Below are positions 18,675-28,391 of a stretch of DNA of 49,954 nt, in pieces. The stretch is from the NCBI RefSeq assembly GCF_019334315.1, contig NZ_JAHWGL010000026.1:1-49954 (forward strand). The letters are read 5' to 3'. Position 1 is the first letter of the stretch. Each line of letters opens with the position of its first letter. The translations under genes were made by a program, and so were the position numbers. The stretch is from Hymenobacter profundi. GTDB lineage: Bacteria; Bacteroidota; Bacteroidia; Cytophagales; Hymenobacteraceae. Below the pieces are notes generated by a model that saw only the letters and a list, made by a program, of their open reading frames with translations, had not been told where the DNA came from and did not search any database.

Positions 18675-20870
18675 TTACGCTTCACGTGTCAGTTTTTCGG
18701 GGCGTAGGGGCAATTCACGCACGCGTTTGCCGGTGGCGCGATACACGGCATTGGCCAATGCTGCGGCTGTGGGGCCCTGCGCGGCCTCGCCCGCTCCCAG
18801 CGGCGGCTCGGTGGGCCGGTCGATTACCGTCACGTCCACGTATGGAATCTCGTCGAAGTGAAAGATGGGGTAGGCCTCCCAGTGCCGACTGCGCACTTGG
18901 TGCTGGTCAAACTTCACTTCCTCCATCAGCGCCCAACTAGCTGACTGAATCATGCCACCTTCCGTCTGGTTTTTCAGCCCATCGAGGTTGATGACTTCGC
19001 CCGCATCAATCACGGCCCATAGCTGTGGGCGGTAGGGAGTGCCCTCCTCGTGAATGCTGACTTTGGCTACCACCGCCACGTAGGCCGCTTTGTTTTTGTA
19101 TTGTGCAAAAGCGAAGCCCAGTCCCTCGTTTTCGCCTACCTGCTGCTGGCGGGCAATAGCACGGGCACGCTCTACCACGGCAATGGCCCGCTTATCCTGC
19201 AAGTTGCGCAGTCGAAAGTCCCAGGCGTCGAGGCCGGCCTTCTCGGCCAGCTCATCCATAAACGACTCAATAGCAAACACATTGCCGTAGGCCCCCAAGG
19301 CACGTAGCGCCGACACACGCAATGGCCCTTGGAAGAAATACGCATCCACGCGCAGGTTGGGAATAGCATAGAGTGGATCAGCGTTGCGGTAGCCGCCCGC
19401 GCTGGGGTCGGTGGCTCCGTTGTCTGCGGGGCGGCGTGGCTGGGCCAGGTACTGGGCAGGTAGCAACTTATCAGCATTGCCGCCAGGGCGGTTGCTGTGC
19501 GTGTCGGTCCAGACTTGCTGGTGCCAGTGCGTGAGGCGACCGGTGGCGGGGTCGAGGCGGGCGGCCAGGTCCAGCACCATGGCTGAGCCGTAGGGCTCCC
19601 AGCAGTGCTCATCCTCGCGGGCCCACTGCACGCGCACGTGGCGGCCAGGCGTGGCCACGGCCAGCAGAGCCGCGTCGGCGGCCACATCGTCGGCGCCGTT
19701 GTGGCCGTAGCAGCCCGAGCCGGGCACGCCTTTCACGTGAATAGTATCGACTGGCATTTTCAGCAGGTCGGCCAGCGCTTCGCGCAGAGGGTACACGCCT
19801 TGGCTGTGCGTCCATACCTCCAGGCGGCGCTGGGCGGCATCGTAGCGGGCCACGGCGCAACTCGGCCCAATGGAGCCGTGCATGAGGTAGGGCTTGTAGT
19901 AGCTGGCGCGCAGGGTAGGGGCAGTGGTGAGCGTGCCCTTGTCCTGCACGCGCTTGGGCGTGTTGGGTAGGGTGCGAAGGTAGTCTTTCAGGGGCTGCCC
20001 GGCTGGTAGCGCCCTACCCTCGGTCCAGCGGACGTGCTGCTTGCCCCAGTCTTGGGCCAGTTTGGCGTCGTACTCGCGTTCGGCCAGTAGGCCCACAAAG
20101 CTGCCGTTCACCACGGCCTTTGCCAAGCCTGGCACGGCGCGCTTCAGCTCGTTCTCGTCAAACTGCACCAGCTTGGAGTCGTAGTTGAACGGCCGCAGCA
20201 CGCGGGCGTGCAACATGCCCGGAAAGCGCAAATCCTGCACGTAGTATTCCTGGGCGCGCACCATGCGCTCTATTTCCGGGCGCGGCACGGCTTTGCCTAC
20301 GTATTGGTATTCGGCTTTGGGCTTGAGGGCCAAGGGTAGGCGCACTTCGTCGGTGAGCTGCTGGCCGCCAAGGAGTTGGGCAAAGGTGCGCGTCTGGCCG
20401 TTGGGCGCCGTCACCACGCCGTTTTGCGTTTTCAACTGAAACGCCCGCGTCTGCAACTGGGTAGCGGCCAGCGCCAACAGCTTCTGGCGGGCGGCAGCAG
20501 CGGCGTAGCGCACAGCCGTGGCGCTGTTTTCAATGGAACCGCTGCCAGCGGTGTATCCTTCGTTGGGCGTGCGGTCGGTTTCGGCCAGCACTACATCCAC
20601 ACGATTCAGGGGTATATTCAGCTCCTCGGCCGCCATCTGGGCCACGGCTATCCGAATACCTTGGCCTAACTCAATCTTACCCGTAAGCACGCGCACACGG
20701 CCATCGGCCAGCACCTCCAGCCAGGAATCGATGCGGGGGTAGTCACCAAGGCTACCGGGTAGCTCGTCGGCGGCTTCGGTAGCAGCCGTTGCCCAGGTAG
20801 GCCCGAGCAAGGAAAAGCCAATGGTCAGGCAGCCGGTGGTTTGGAGGAAGTGGCGGCGGGAGGTAGGCAT
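18675..20870 (-). CDS. Molybdopterin-binding large subunit of a xanthine dehydrogenase-family hydroxylase (IorB-like)
   Basis: 731 residues from the ATG at 20870. A twin-arginine signal (SRRHFLQTTG) at the N-terminus predicts export of the folded cofactor-loaded enzyme to the periplasm. Molybdopterin-family segments include GKIELGQGIRIAVAQMAAEELN, GSGCYGHNGADDVAADAAL and, near the end, PPLGAGEAAQGPTAAALANAVYRATG, which carries the catalytic Glu of this family. It resembles the isoquinoline 1-oxidoreductase/aldehyde oxidoreductase branch that works with a small 2Fe-2S subunit and no separate FAD subunit. Its partner is encoded just upstream (21025-21504). The actual substrate cannot be inferred. 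Confidence 0.9.
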   Translation of the reverse strand: MPTSRRHFLQTTGCLTIGFSLLGPTWATAATEAADELPGSLGDYPRIDSWLEVLADGRVRVLTGKIELGQGIRIAVAQMAAEELNIPLNRVDVVLAETDRTPNEGYTAGSGSIENSATAVRYAAAAARQKLLALAATQLQTRAFQLKTQNGVVTAPNGQTRTFAQLLGGQQLTDEVRLPLALKPKAEYQYVGKAVPRPEIERMVRAQEYYVQDLRFPGMLHARVLRPFNYDSKLVQFDENELKRAVPGLAKAVVNGSFVGLLAEREYDAKLAQDWGKQHVRWTEGRALPAGQPLKDYLRTLPNTPKRVQDKGTLTTAPTLRASYYKPYLMHGSIGPSCAVARYDAAQRRLEVWTHSQGVYPLREALADLLKMPVDTIHVKGVPGSGCYGHNGADDVAADAALLAVATPGRHVRVQWAREDEHCWEPYGSAMVLDLAARLDPATGRLTHWHQQVWTDTHSNRPGGNADKLLPAQYLAQPRRPADNGATDPSAGGYRNADPLYAIPNLRVDAYFFQGPLRVSALRALGAYGNVFAIESFMDELAEKAGLDAWDFRLRNLQDKRAIAVVERARAIARQQQVGENEGLGFAFAQYKNKAAYVAVVAKVSIHEEGTPYRPQLWAVIDAGEVINLDGLKNQTEGGMIQSASWALMEEVKFDQHQVRSRHWEAYPIFHFDEIPYVDVTVIDRPTEPPLGAGEAAQGPTAAALANAVYRATGKRVRELPLRPEKLTREA

Positions 20871-20903
20871 AGTAAGGTAGGGTACAGCTAGATAGAAGAG
20901 GAC

Positions 20904-20997
20904 CGTCATGCTGAGCTTGTCGAAGCATTTCTACCGCTTCGTTGCCAGCAAAAGGAATTGCGCAGGGTAGAAATGCTTCGACAAGCTCAGCATGACG
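20904..20997. repeat. Family-A palindrome, 32-bp perfect arms
   Basis: Arms 20904-20935 and 20966-20997 are exact reverse complements with a 30-base loop; the left arm begins CGTCATGCTGAGCTTGTCGA. It sits between the two subunit genes of the molybdenum hydroxylase, inside what should be one transcript. A related copy lies at 49796-49895. Confidence 0.93.
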
Positions 20998-21024
20998 ATC
21001 TTTTTTCGCTGCGATACATCAAAA

Positions 21025-21504
21025 TCACGGTTTTTTATTGGCCGCCACTACCTTCTGCGCGGCCCGGATAGCGCGGTGCTGCACGCAGCAGCGGCACAGC
21101 ACGCGCATCATGCCGTTGCGGATGGTTTCTTCGTCGGCCTGCGGGTACTGTTGCAGGGTGGCTACCGTCGACATCACCATGCCGTTGAGGCAGAAGCCGC
21201 ACTGCGCGGCCTGCTCGTCTACAAAGGCTTGCTGCACGGGGTGCAGGGTGCCATCGGGTTTGGCTAGGCCTTCGAGGGTGGTGATGCGGATGCCGCCCGT
21301 TACGTCGTGCACGGGCAGCTGGCAGCTAGGCCAGGCCACGTCGTCGAGCATCACCATGCAGGCGCCGCACTGCATCAACCCGCAGCCAAACTTGGGGCCG
21401 TTGAGTTGTAGTTGGTCACGCAGCACGTAGAGCAGGGGCGTGGCCGGATCGACGCGCACCGTGTGCTGTCGGCCGTTGACGAGAAGGGTAATATCGGCTT
21501 CCAT
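21025..21504 (-). CDS. 2Fe-2S small subunit of the molybdenum hydroxylase (IorA-like)
   Basis: 159 residues from the ATG at 21504, where the ferredoxin fold begins (ADITLLVNGRQHTVRVDP). First cluster: FGCGLMQCGACMVMLDDVAWPSC, canonical C-x4-C-x2-C-x11-C spacing. Second cluster: QCGFC then, after 31 residues, LCRC. It passes electrons from the molybdenum centre of the large subunit (18675-20870). One oddity is a third cysteine directly after the second cluster motif (LCRCC), where Gly is normal in this family. The two genes are separated by about 150 bases containing a large palindrome. No cytochrome subunit is present in the window. Confidence 0.92.
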   Translation of the reverse strand: MEADITLLVNGRQHTVRVDPATPLLYVLRDQLQLNGPKFGCGLMQCGACMVMLDDVAWPSCQLPVHDVTGGIRITTLEGLAKPDGTLHPVQQAFVDEQAAQCGFCLNGMVMSTVATLQQYPQADEETIRNGMMRVLCRCCVQHRAIRAAQKVVAANKKP

Positions 21505-21644
21505 AAAGAGAAAGGGCTTTGGCACAAGATACTCTGAAACACAACGAAAGGATACCGCCGCTCAGGAAAGCGGTTTGGGCCGGGGCTTAACTAAACCCAC
21601 TTCGGCGCGTACTGTGAATAGAACGTTTTACTTAGCTTTTCCTT

Positions 21645-22157
21645 ATGAATCCTACCCAACTAAGCCACGAATTGCGCAACGGCCAAAGCCCCGATCTGAA
21701 GCGTCGCCGCTGGATCATTGGCCTGTCGCTAGTGACGGTGGCCGCCGGCCAAATCGTGACCCTCTACCAGACCGGCATCATCAAGCACTTGCCCGATCCG
21801 CCCCTGGATATCTTCGACTCCGATAAAGTAGACGCCTCCGACTACGGCTACAAGCGCCTCGACACGCCTGATGCCGCTCCCATGATGATAACCGGCGCCC
21901 TCACGGCTACCCTGGCCGCCGCCGGGGGCATGGAGCGGGCCACTACTACGCCGTGGCTACCCGTAGCAATGGGCGTGAAAACAGTGGTAGATGTGGTAAC
22001 TAACCTTTCCTTAGCGCGGGAAGAATGGAAAGAAAATAAAGCCCTGTGCTTCTACTGCCAAGCTTCATCGGTGGCAGCGATGGCGGCATTGGCGCTGGCA
22101 ATGCCAGAAGCGGTAAAGGCTGCGAAGAATTTGTTTGGCGGTAAGAAAACAGCGTAA
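21645..22157 (+). CDS. Small membrane protein, vitamin K epoxide reductase-like
   Basis: 170 residues. Predicted membrane helices lie near 24-42 (IIGLSLVTVAAGQIVTLYQ), 80-95 and 140-158. The CFYCQ motif (Cys135, Cys138) followed by a hydrophobic helix resembles the CxxC of VKOR-type thiol oxidoreductases, but the protein is short and lacks the loop cysteines I can recognise. It could act in envelope disulfide chemistry; the assignment is an inference from this motif. It starts divergently from the 2Fe-2S subunit gene and is followed by a terminator shared with the MFS gene. The spacer 21505-21644 shows no clear promoter. Confidence 0.6.
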   Translation: MNPTQLSHELRNGQSPDLKRRRWIIGLSLVTVAAGQIVTLYQTGIIKHLPDPPLDIFDSDKVDASDYGYKRLDTPDAAPMMITGALTATLAAAGGMERATTTPWLPVAMGVKTVVDVVTNLSLAREEWKENKALCFYCQASSVAAMAALALAMPEAVKAAKNLFGGKKTA

Positions 22158-22180
22158 AGCTGCCGCTTGTCAGGCGCTAT

Positions 22181-22213
22181 AAAGCCCGCGGAGCCAATGG
22201 CTTCGCGGGCTTT
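22181..22213. terminator. Bidirectional intrinsic terminator
   Basis: Stem AAAGCCCGCG with CGCGGGCTTT (22181-22213), inner GCC/GGC pairing and a short loop; TTTG then TTTCTTATTT follows on the plus strand. Located between the convergent VKOR-like and MFS genes. Confidence 0.85.
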
Positions 22214-22224
22214 GTTTCTTATTT

Positions 22225-23484
22225 CTAATGCCCTATGACTGTCTCAGGCGCTGGCTCATGGGTAGGCTGCACGTAGGTCGCCAGTGAGCGGGCGGCCAAT
22301 AGTACGCTGATCAACACCAGAAAAGCCCCAGCCAAAAAGGGTGCCCCCGGAAACTGTACCGGTGCTTCTGGACTGGTGAAGTAATAGAAAAGATTGGTCA
22401 TAAAGGGCGGCCCTACAATGGCGGTAGCGCTGATCAGGCTGGTAAGGCCGCCTTGCAGTTCGCCCTGTTGGTTACCCGGCACCTGACCCGAGATAATACC
22501 TTGCAAGGCGGGTCCGGCAATACCGCCCATGCAATACGGCACCATGGCGGCGAACAGCATCCAGGTTTTAGCCGCAAAAGCAAACAGCACGAAGCCCACC
22601 AGGTAGAGCGAGAAGCCTACATATACGGAACGCTTGTTGCCCAATCGGGGATTCACCACCCGAATAAGGCCACCCTGCACAATAGCCGTGAGCAACCCAA
22701 TGAACCCCAGCGAATAGCCTACCCAGGCCTCGTTCCAGTTGAACTTCAGCATGGTATAATAAGGCCAGGTGCTCTGCGTGGCGTGGCTGGCGACGTACAG
22801 AAAAATCAGGGAGCCTACCAGCCCGGCAATGACGGGGTATCGCTTGAGGCTGAGGAGAGAACCGACAGGATTGGCCCGGCGTAGCTCGAAGGGTCGGCGT
22901 TGGTCCAGGGGTAGGGATTCGGGCAGGATGAAGTAGCCGTAGAGCCAGTTCAGCAACGACAAGGCCGCAGCCGTCAGAAAAGGGATGCGGGCGCCAAATT
23001 GACCCAGCGCCCCGCCAATGGTAGGGCCCAGGATAAAGCCTACTCCAAACGCTGCGCCCACCAGGCCAAAGTTCTGCGCCCGTTTCTCGGGTGTGCTGAT
23101 GTCGGCAATGTAGGCCGAGGCCGTGGTGAAACTGGCCCCCGTGATGCCCGAAATAATGCGCCCCACAAACAGCCACGCAATGCTGGGCGCGAAGGCCAGA
23201 AACAGGTAGTCGAGCCCGAAGCCGAGCAACGAGAACAGCAGCACTGGCCGCCGCCCATAGCGGTCGGAGAGGTTGCCCAGCACCGGCGCAAACAGGAATT
23301 GCATGCCCGAGTAAGCAAACGTCATCCAGCCGCCAATGCGGGCCGCGTCGCTTAGAGTGCCGTGACTCAGTTGCTCAATCAGCTTCGGCATGACAGGGAT
23401 GATGATGCCAATGCCCACCACATCCAGCAGCAGCGTCACGAAGATAAAGCCCAGCGCGGCTGGGCGATGAGTAGAGGCAGCCAT
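22225..23484 (-). CDS. MFS drug exporter of the Tet (TCR/Tet) type
   Basis: 419 residues from the ATG at 23484, with about 12 membrane helices. TetA-type signatures: [19 protein letters not shown] in helix 1, the motif A loop [31 protein letters not shown], then [47 protein letters not shown]. Such proteins are proton-driven exporters; many chromosomal copies do not give clinical tetracycline resistance, so the substrate is open. It follows addA on the same strand after a 65-base gap. I chose this start because the longer frame overlaps upstream non-conserved sequence and helix 1 begins soon after. Confidence 0.9.
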   Translation of the reverse strand: MAASTHRPAALGFIFVTLLLDVVGIGIIIPVMPKLIEQLSHGTLSDAARIGGWMTFAYSGMQFLFAPVLGNLSDRYGRRPVLLFSLLGFGLDYLFLAFAPSIAWLFVGRIISGITGASFTTASAYIADISTPEKRAQNFGLVGAAFGVGFILGPTIGGALGQFGARIPFLTAAALSLLNWLYGYFILPESLPLDQRRPFELRRANPVGSLLSLKRYPVIAGLVGSLIFLYVASHATQSTWPYYTMLKFNWNEAWVGYSLGFIGLLTAIVQGGLIRVVNPRLGNKRSVYVGFSLYLVGFVLFAFAAKTWMLFAAMVPYCMGGIAGPALQGIISGQVPGNQQGELQGGLTSLISATAIVGPPFMTNLFYYFTSPEAPVQFPGAPFLAGAFLVLISVLLAARSLATYVQPTHEPAPETVIGH

Positions 23485-23549
23485 AACAACGGAGAGGAAA
23501 GTGCGCCGCGAAGGTAGGCAAAGTGGCCGGCCGCGTAGAATTCGGCCGG

Positions 23550-26500
23550 CTAAAACGTCACTATTTCCTGCGTATCGAAGTAGTATAACACGCACTGCAC
23601 ATCGGTGAAGCCCAACTGCCGGAACAGGTCTGCGTAGCGAGCCAGCTGATGACGGTGGCGCGGCTCGGGCGGCGGTGTTTTAAAGTCGAGCAGCGTCACG
23701 TGGCTGGGCTGGGCGGCGTCGAATACCACCCGGTCGGGCTTGTATTCCTGTCGCCGGGTGCCGCCTACTAGAATCTCGCGCTCCGTTTCGGGCTGCACCG
23801 CCGCGCTGAAATAGTGCGCCAGCTGCGGATGTTCTACCACCTGGTGCAGTTTCTCAAGCAGCTCTGGCCGCTCCTTGCTGCTGATCAGCCCCTCGGCCAC
23901 CAACTGACCCGCCACGCGGTCTACGTCGGCGGCGTATAGGGTGCGGCGCAGGGCGTAGTGCAGCTTACGGTTCCACTCCTGCTGCACCTGTTGGGCATCA
24001 AAGTCGAAAACCGTATTGGCGTGTCGGCGCAGGCGCAAGCGTTCTTCCCAGGGCGTACTGCTGAGGTTGGTGAGTTGCCAGTTACCCATTGAGGGCTGCG
24101 CGGTATTCGCTACCGGCCTGTTAGCGGGAAGTTGTTTGGTGTGAGCTGGTAGCTCATCATCCACGACGGACAACTTATTTGCTGCTAGCGAATAACGAAG
24201 TTGTTCGGCGTCGTACTCGCCCTGCGCCACGAGGTAGCGGTGCAGCAGTTCGGCCACGTTTTTGGCGGATTCGGTGAGGTCGATTTCCGGATCTTCCGCT
24301 TTACTACTAGCTTTCTTTTTAGGCTGGCGACTGATGAGGTAGAGGCGATGCTTCGGGCGCGTGAGGGCCACGTACAGCATATTCAGTCCTTCGAGAAAAG
24401 TTTTTTCCAGCTCCTCGGCGTACTGTCCGGCCAGAGCCGTGCGCTGCAAAGCCTGCACCTGGGGCACCACGGCCACAGGGGGCATCTCGGCCATGGGTTT
24501 GGCCTCGTCGGGTAGGCGGCCCCAGAGCAGGGTGTTGCGGTGGGGCGTCAGGCTCCAATCGGCGAAGGGCACAATCACTACCCCATAAGCCAAGCCCTTG
24601 GCCTTGTGCACAGTAGTGATGGTAATGGCATCGCGCCCGGCCGGCGCGTTGATGCTCAGCGCGCTTTTTTTCTGCTGCCAGTAGGCTAGGAAGTTGTTGA
24701 GGTTGTTGCCGTGGCGCAGGCTGAACTCCAGTGTCAAGTCCAGGAAACGGAACAGGTATTCGCTTTCCCCCTCGCGTCCCAGTAGGCCAAACGTGCCAAT
24801 CAGGCGTTCTGTCAACTCGTAGAGACCCAGGTTGCCGGTTTCGCGCTCCTGCAAGTCAAAGCCCAGAGCCCGCAGCTCGTCGAAAAAGGGTAGGGCATCT
24901 GGTACGTTGGCTACCTCGGCAATATGCCGGGCACGGACCGGGGTAGGCGCCAAACCACGCACCACCTTGTCTACCAGCAACAACGCTTCCGCTTTGGCCA
25001 GCGTGTCGGCCGGCTGGTTCAGCACGCGGTACACCGCCACCAGCAAGTTCACCACCTCGGCAAATTCCAGAGAAAGCGAGTCGGCGGAAATAATGTCGTA
25101 GCCACGCTCTTTTAAGAACTTCGCTACCCGGCGACTCTGGTCACGGCGGCGACACAGCACGGCTACATCCTGCTGCCGGAAGCCCTGTTGCAGGGCTTCT
25201 TCTACGAGTTGCAGCGTGAGGTAGAGCGTGCTTTCGTCATAGCTCAGCAGCTGCTCGGGTAGGGTAGGGTGAGGGGCATCGTCGTGGGTTAGAAGGAGTT
25301 CGACGTTAGCCTCACCCCCTTCGTTTTCCGCGGACTGAGAGGCTGGCAACCGCTGCGGCGCCTCCTGCCGAAAATCCTCATCATAAATACTTTGCACCAA
25401 CGGTAGCTGCGGATGCGTGGCGCTGATATGCCCGAAGAAATCGTTGTTGAACGTAATGATTTCCGAAGCCGAGCGGTAATTAGTATTCAAGTTTTTCGCC
25501 TGCAATGCCCCGTCCAGCGTGTAGTAGCGGCCTTGCAGCAGGTCGCGGAGCTCCTCGTCGGCCACGCGGCCGTAGAGGTGCTCCGTTTCGTTTTTGTAGA
25601 GGCGCAGAATCTGTTCCATCTCGCCGCCCCGCCAGCGGTAAATGGCCTGTTTCGCGTCGCCCACGGCCAGGGAAAGATTACCGTTGGCCACAGCGTTTTC
25701 TACCAGCGGCAGCAGGTTATTCCACTGCAATACAGAGGTGTCCTGAAACTCATCAATCAGCAGGTGCTGATACCGTTCGCCTAGGCGCTCGTACAGAAAC
25801 GGCACCGGCTCGCGGAGCACAATGTTGGCAATACGCCGGTTGAACTCGGCAATCAACACCACATTTCGCTCCCGGCTGAGCTGGTCCACGGCCTTGTTCA
25901 GCTCACTCAATAGTGATACGTGGAAGATATAAGGCAGCATACCCAGCACCAGCAGATAGTCGGGTAGGAGGCGGGCGCGCAAGTCCTCCAACTCGTGGTA
26001 GGCTGCCGTAAGGTCGGGTTTTGCGGCATCCACACGCTGCTTGTCGGCGGCGGTTTTCACTTTACCGCTGTACCATTTATCCTGCTCCACGGTCGCCCGC
26101 ACGTAGCTGTTAGCTTCTTTGTCGGGTAGGAGGCGTTCTTCCCAACGCGTCACATAGCCAATAATGCCGCTCTTTCCTTGGTAGAGGTCCGCTTCCGTTA
26201 CGCCGGCGGCATCCAGCGCCGCCAGCGCCCGCACACTCACCGCCCGAAACTCTTGCTCAATTTCCTCCCGCCGCTTGCGCAGGTTTTCGTGCAGGCGACG
26301 GTAGTCCTGCAACGAGAGCTGCTGCAACTGCGCCACGGCCTCATGCACCGGCTCGGAGAGCAGGAATTGCCCAAACTGCACCAGCTCCTCGGGTAGGGTA
26401 TTCCAGCTCCGGCCTTCCTCTGCCTTGCTCAGGGCATAGTCGGCCAGAGAACGGGCTAGTAGTTTACTATTGGGGTCGCGATTCACTTTGTCCAGTAGCA

Positions 26501-26990
26501 AGGCCACGGCGCTTTGCAGTACGGCTTCGCCGTCCAGCTCTACCTCGAAGGCCGCGGGCAACCCCAACTCCCGCGTAAAAGCTTGCACTATACGCTGCAC
26601 AAACGAGTCGATGGTGCTCACCGCGAAATCGGCGTAGTGATAGAGCACCAACCGGAACGTGGCTGCTGCCCGCCGCCGCAGCTCCTGTTGTTGCTCCTGG
26701 GGCGTGTCGGCGCGGAGCGGCAGTTTGCCTTCCACGGCCAGCTCGTTAGCTATATCGCGCAGCAGCGTGTCTTCTTTGCCGCTGGCGTTGGGGTAGGCGA
26801 AGCGCCGCAAGGCCCCAATAATACGCTCCTTCATCTCGCCCGCCGCATCGTTGGTGAAGGTGATGGCCAGAATGCTTTTGAAGTACGCCGCGTCTTCGGC
26901 ACCGAGCGCCAGCTTTAAATATTCTTTGGTAAGCTGGTAGGTTTTGCCAGAACCGGCAGAAGAAGAGTAGATGCGGAAGGTGGGTGGCAT
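23550..26990 (-). CDS. addA: AddA-like UvrD-family helicase with RecB-type nuclease domain
   Basis: 1146 residues from the ATG at 26990. Walker A is at 12-17 ([12 protein letters not shown]), the DExx box near residue 410 ([14 protein letters not shown]), motif III as [14 protein letters not shown], motif IV as NYRSASEI, motif V as [19 protein letters not shown] and motif VI as [14 protein letters not shown]. The C-terminus carries the nuclease motif LLDFKTP near 1100 and [11 protein letters not shown]. With AddB (762-3782) it would unwind and degrade double-strand ends until a recombination signal. In many Bacteroidota the two genes are neighbours; here about 20 kb separates them. Confidence 0.92.
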   Translation of the reverse strand: MPPTFRIYSSSAGSGKTYQLTKEYLKLALGAEDAAYFKSILAITFTNDAAGEMKERIIGALRRFAYPNASGKEDTLLRDIANELAVEGKLPLRADTPQEQQQELRRRAAATFRLVLYHYADFAVSTIDSFVQRIVQAFTRELGLPAAFEVELDGEAVLQSAVALLLDKVNRDPNSKLLARSLADYALSKAEEGRSWNTLPEELVQFGQFLLSEPVHEAVAQLQQLSLQDYRRLHENLRKRREEIEQEFRAVSVRALAALDAAGVTEADLYQGKSGIIGYVTRWEERLLPDKEANSYVRATVEQDKWYSGKVKTAADKQRVDAAKPDLTAAYHELEDLRARLLPDYLLVLGMLPYIFHVSLLSELNKAVDQLSRERNVVLIAEFNRRIANIVLREPVPFLYERLGERYQHLLIDEFQDTSVLQWNNLLPLVENAVANGNLSLAVGDAKQAIYRWRGGEMEQILRLYKNETEHLYGRVADEELRDLLQGRYYTLDGALQAKNLNTNYRSASEIITFNNDFFGHISATHPQLPLVQSIYDEDFRQEAPQRLPASQSAENEGGEANVELLLTHDDAPHPTLPEQLLSYDESTLYLTLQLVEEALQQGFRQQDVAVLCRRRDQSRRVAKFLKERGYDIISADSLSLEFAEVVNLLVAVYRVLNQPADTLAKAEALLLVDKVVRGLAPTPVRARHIAEVANVPDALPFFDELRALGFDLQERETGNLGLYELTERLIGTFGLLGREGESEYLFRFLDLTLEFSLRHGNNLNNFLAYWQQKKSALSINAPAGRDAITITTVHKAKGLAYGVVIVPFADWSLTPHRNTLLWGRLPDEAKPMAEMPPVAVVPQVQALQRTALAGQYAEELEKTFLEGLNMLYVALTRPKHRLYLISRQPKKKASSKAEDPEIDLTESAKNVAELLHRYLVAQGEYDAEQLRYSLAANKLSVVDDELPAHTKQLPANRPVANTAQPSMGNWQLTNLSSTPWEERLRLRRHANTVFDFDAQQVQQEWNRKLHYALRRTLYAADVDRVAGQLVAEGLISSKERPELLEKLHQVVEHPQLAHYFSAAVQPETEREILVGGTRRQEYKPDRVVFDAAQPSHVTLLDFKTPPPEPRHRHQLARYADLFRQLGFTDVQCVLYYFDTQEIVTF

Positions 26991-27069
26991 AGTAGCTAAA
27001 CAGACGGTATACAAAAGTAACGCAGAAACTGGCGCTGCCCGACCGTACCTCGGAATACTAACTGCTTTT

Positions 27070-27495
27070 CTACCCCACCGGCTCCCACAGCCGCCGCTCC
27101 ACCTCTGCCTCTATCCGCTTCGGGCGTTGCGTCTGCGGGTCCAGCAGCACCCACTGCGTTTCGGCTTCGCAGAGCAGCACGCCATCCACGGCCCGCTCGA
27201 TGCGAACAAAACGCTGGCACTGCGCCCCGCGGATTTCACCAATCCAGGTGGTGCAGCGCAGTTGGTCGTGGAGCAGGGCGGGGCGATGGTAGCGTATATA
27301 ATGCTCCCGCACCACCCATATATAGTGCTCTCGCTCACCTACAGGAAAGGCGGCCAGCCAGTGAGCAGTGGCCGTATCCTGCACCCAGCGCACATACTCT
27401 ACGTTATTTGCGTGGTGAAGCTCATCTATAGCCGAGGCAGGCACTACAATTTCGTGGGTGAAGCGGAAAGCGGGGTGGTTGTGAGGGGTAGACAT
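27070..27495 (-). CDS. YbgC/4HBT-type acyl-CoA thioesterase
   Basis: 141 residues from the ATG at 27495, a single hot-dog domain. The family signature is IDELHHANNVEYVRWVQDTATAHW, containing the Asp/His...Asn-Asn-x-x-Tyr pattern of 4-hydroxybenzoyl-CoA thioesterase-like enzymes, then LRCTTWIGEIRGAQCQRFVRIERA. It probably hydrolyses short or medium acyl-CoA in the cytoplasm. It lies 79 bases upstream of addA on the same strand and may share its transcript; it is divergent from cspA. Confidence 0.87.
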   Translation of the reverse strand: MSTPHNHPAFRFTHEIVVPASAIDELHHANNVEYVRWVQDTATAHWLAAFPVGEREHYIWVVREHYIRYHRPALLHDQLRCTTWIGEIRGAQCQRFVRIERAVDGVLLCEAETQWVLLDPQTQRPKRIEAEVERRLWEPVG

Positions 27496-27574
27496 ATAAG
27501 TAGGTACAAATACAACGCAAGTAGGGAAAAACCCGTAAATGATAGTGTTGATAGCTGAAGTCCGCCGAATGGTG

Positions 27575-27582
27575 TATATTTG
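27575..27582 (+). promoter_or_regulatory. Candidate -7 element upstream of the cold-shock gene
   Basis: TATATTTG fits the Bacteroidota TAnnTTTG consensus; a TTG lies 24 bases upstream (27548-27550), slightly far. It would give an untranslated leader of roughly 110 bases, as common for cold-shock mRNAs. Confidence 0.5.
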
Positions 27583-27699
27583 GCTCAACTTAAGAGGATG
27601 TGACTTTGTTAGCCTGCCAGATGCCTAGAGTTTCAGCAGTTTTCAGTAGCTGCATTTGCTTAAAGAGACTCTTTTTTTAACCCCGTAGTAAGTAGTACA

Positions 27700-27894
27700 A
27701 TGGCAACCGGAACCGTAAAATTCTTCAATGACGCCAAAGGCTTTGGCTTCATCAAAAATGACGAAAATGGTCAAGACATTTTCGTTCACATCAGCGACCT
27801 GCTGGTAAATGAAATCCGTGAAAACGACAAGGTACAATACGAAGTAGCGCAAGGCAAAAAAGGCCCGAACGCTGTTAAAGTTCAGCTCCTCTAA
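27700..27894 (+). CDS. Cold-shock protein (CspA family)
   Basis: 64 residues, one OB-fold cold-shock domain. RNP1 is KGFGFI and RNP2 is DIFVHI, preceded by the typical GTVKFFNDA start; the protein ends with KGPNAVKVQLL. It binds single-stranded RNA and prevents structure formation. A leader of about 110 bases and a strong terminator frame it as a monocistronic gene. The DEAD-box helicase immediately downstream is a functional companion in RNA remodelling at low temperature. Confidence 0.97.
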   Translation: MATGTVKFFNDAKGFGFIKNDENGQDIFVHISDLLVNEIRENDKVQYEVAQGKKGPNAVKVQLL

Positions 27895-27920
27895 GAGCTA
27901 GCTTACTTTGCACGAGTTTG

Positions 27921-27950
27921 AAAAGCACGCCCCAGGGCGTGCTTTTTTTT
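27921..27950 (+). terminator. Intrinsic terminator of the cold-shock gene
   Basis: Stem AGCACGCCC with GGGCGTGCT, two-base loop, then T7. Confidence 0.95.
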
Positions 27951-27953
27951 GTC

Positions 27954-28193
27954 TTAACCACGGATTCGCTCGGATTTTTCGGATGACACGGATTTTGTAG
28001 GTAATAAAAACGGTTGTCATCCTGAGCTTGCGAAGGACCTTATCACGTTAGAACAACTGACGTGACAACGACTCGTTCATGCATTACAAGGTCCTTCACT
28101 CCACTCAGGATGACATAAACCTATTGACATAACCTTACCTCCGTCCATAAAATCCGCGTAATCCGAAAAATTCGAGTGACTCCGTGGTTTAAG
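27954..28193. repeat. Nested inverted repeat: family-C arms enclosing a family-B palindrome
   Basis: Outer arms 27954-28001 (ACCACGGATT, CGGATTTTTCGGAT) and 28145-28193 (AATCCGAAAAATTCGAG, CCGTGGTTTAAG) are imperfect reverse complements. Inside them lies a family-B palindrome with arms 28015-28040 and 28089-28115. The whole 240-base structure fills most of the 497-base cspA-deaD gap. Confidence 0.85.
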
Positions 28194-28206
28194 TAATATT
28201 TTCCCT

Positions 28207-28214
28207 TACCTTTG
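28207..28214 (+). promoter_or_regulatory. Candidate -7 promoter element of the DEAD-box helicase gene
   Basis: TACCTTTG is an exact TAnnTTTG match right after the family-C arm. It implies a leader of about 170 bases (to 28391), long enough for cold-responsive or autoregulatory structure; no defined riboswitch is recognised in it. Confidence 0.65.
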
Positions 28215-28391
28215 CACCCGCATTGAGAACGGCCCGGTTCCGCGCAGCTTGCGTGGCCCTTAGCTATTAGATTGGCCGCCTGTATCTTCCGTAGTTGCTT
28301 CCGTCACTTGTCGTTGTTGTGAGAGTGGGAGAGGAGCGTCGCTGAATTCGCTGTTTTCAGAGCTATTGTCTCCACTCCATCACTATCAGAC

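Noticed and set aside
21633..21640. TAGCTTTT as a promoter for the VKOR-like gene
   Set aside because: It lies five bases before the ATG, leaving no room for a leader.
22225..23484. Calling the MFS exporter a tetracycline resistance determinant
   Set aside because: Family resemblance alone does not show substrate; many chromosomal relatives lack this activity.
27661..27678. AAAGAG-A-CTCTTT followed by T's in the cspA leader as an attenuator
   Set aside because: The loop would be one base or the stem too short to be stable.
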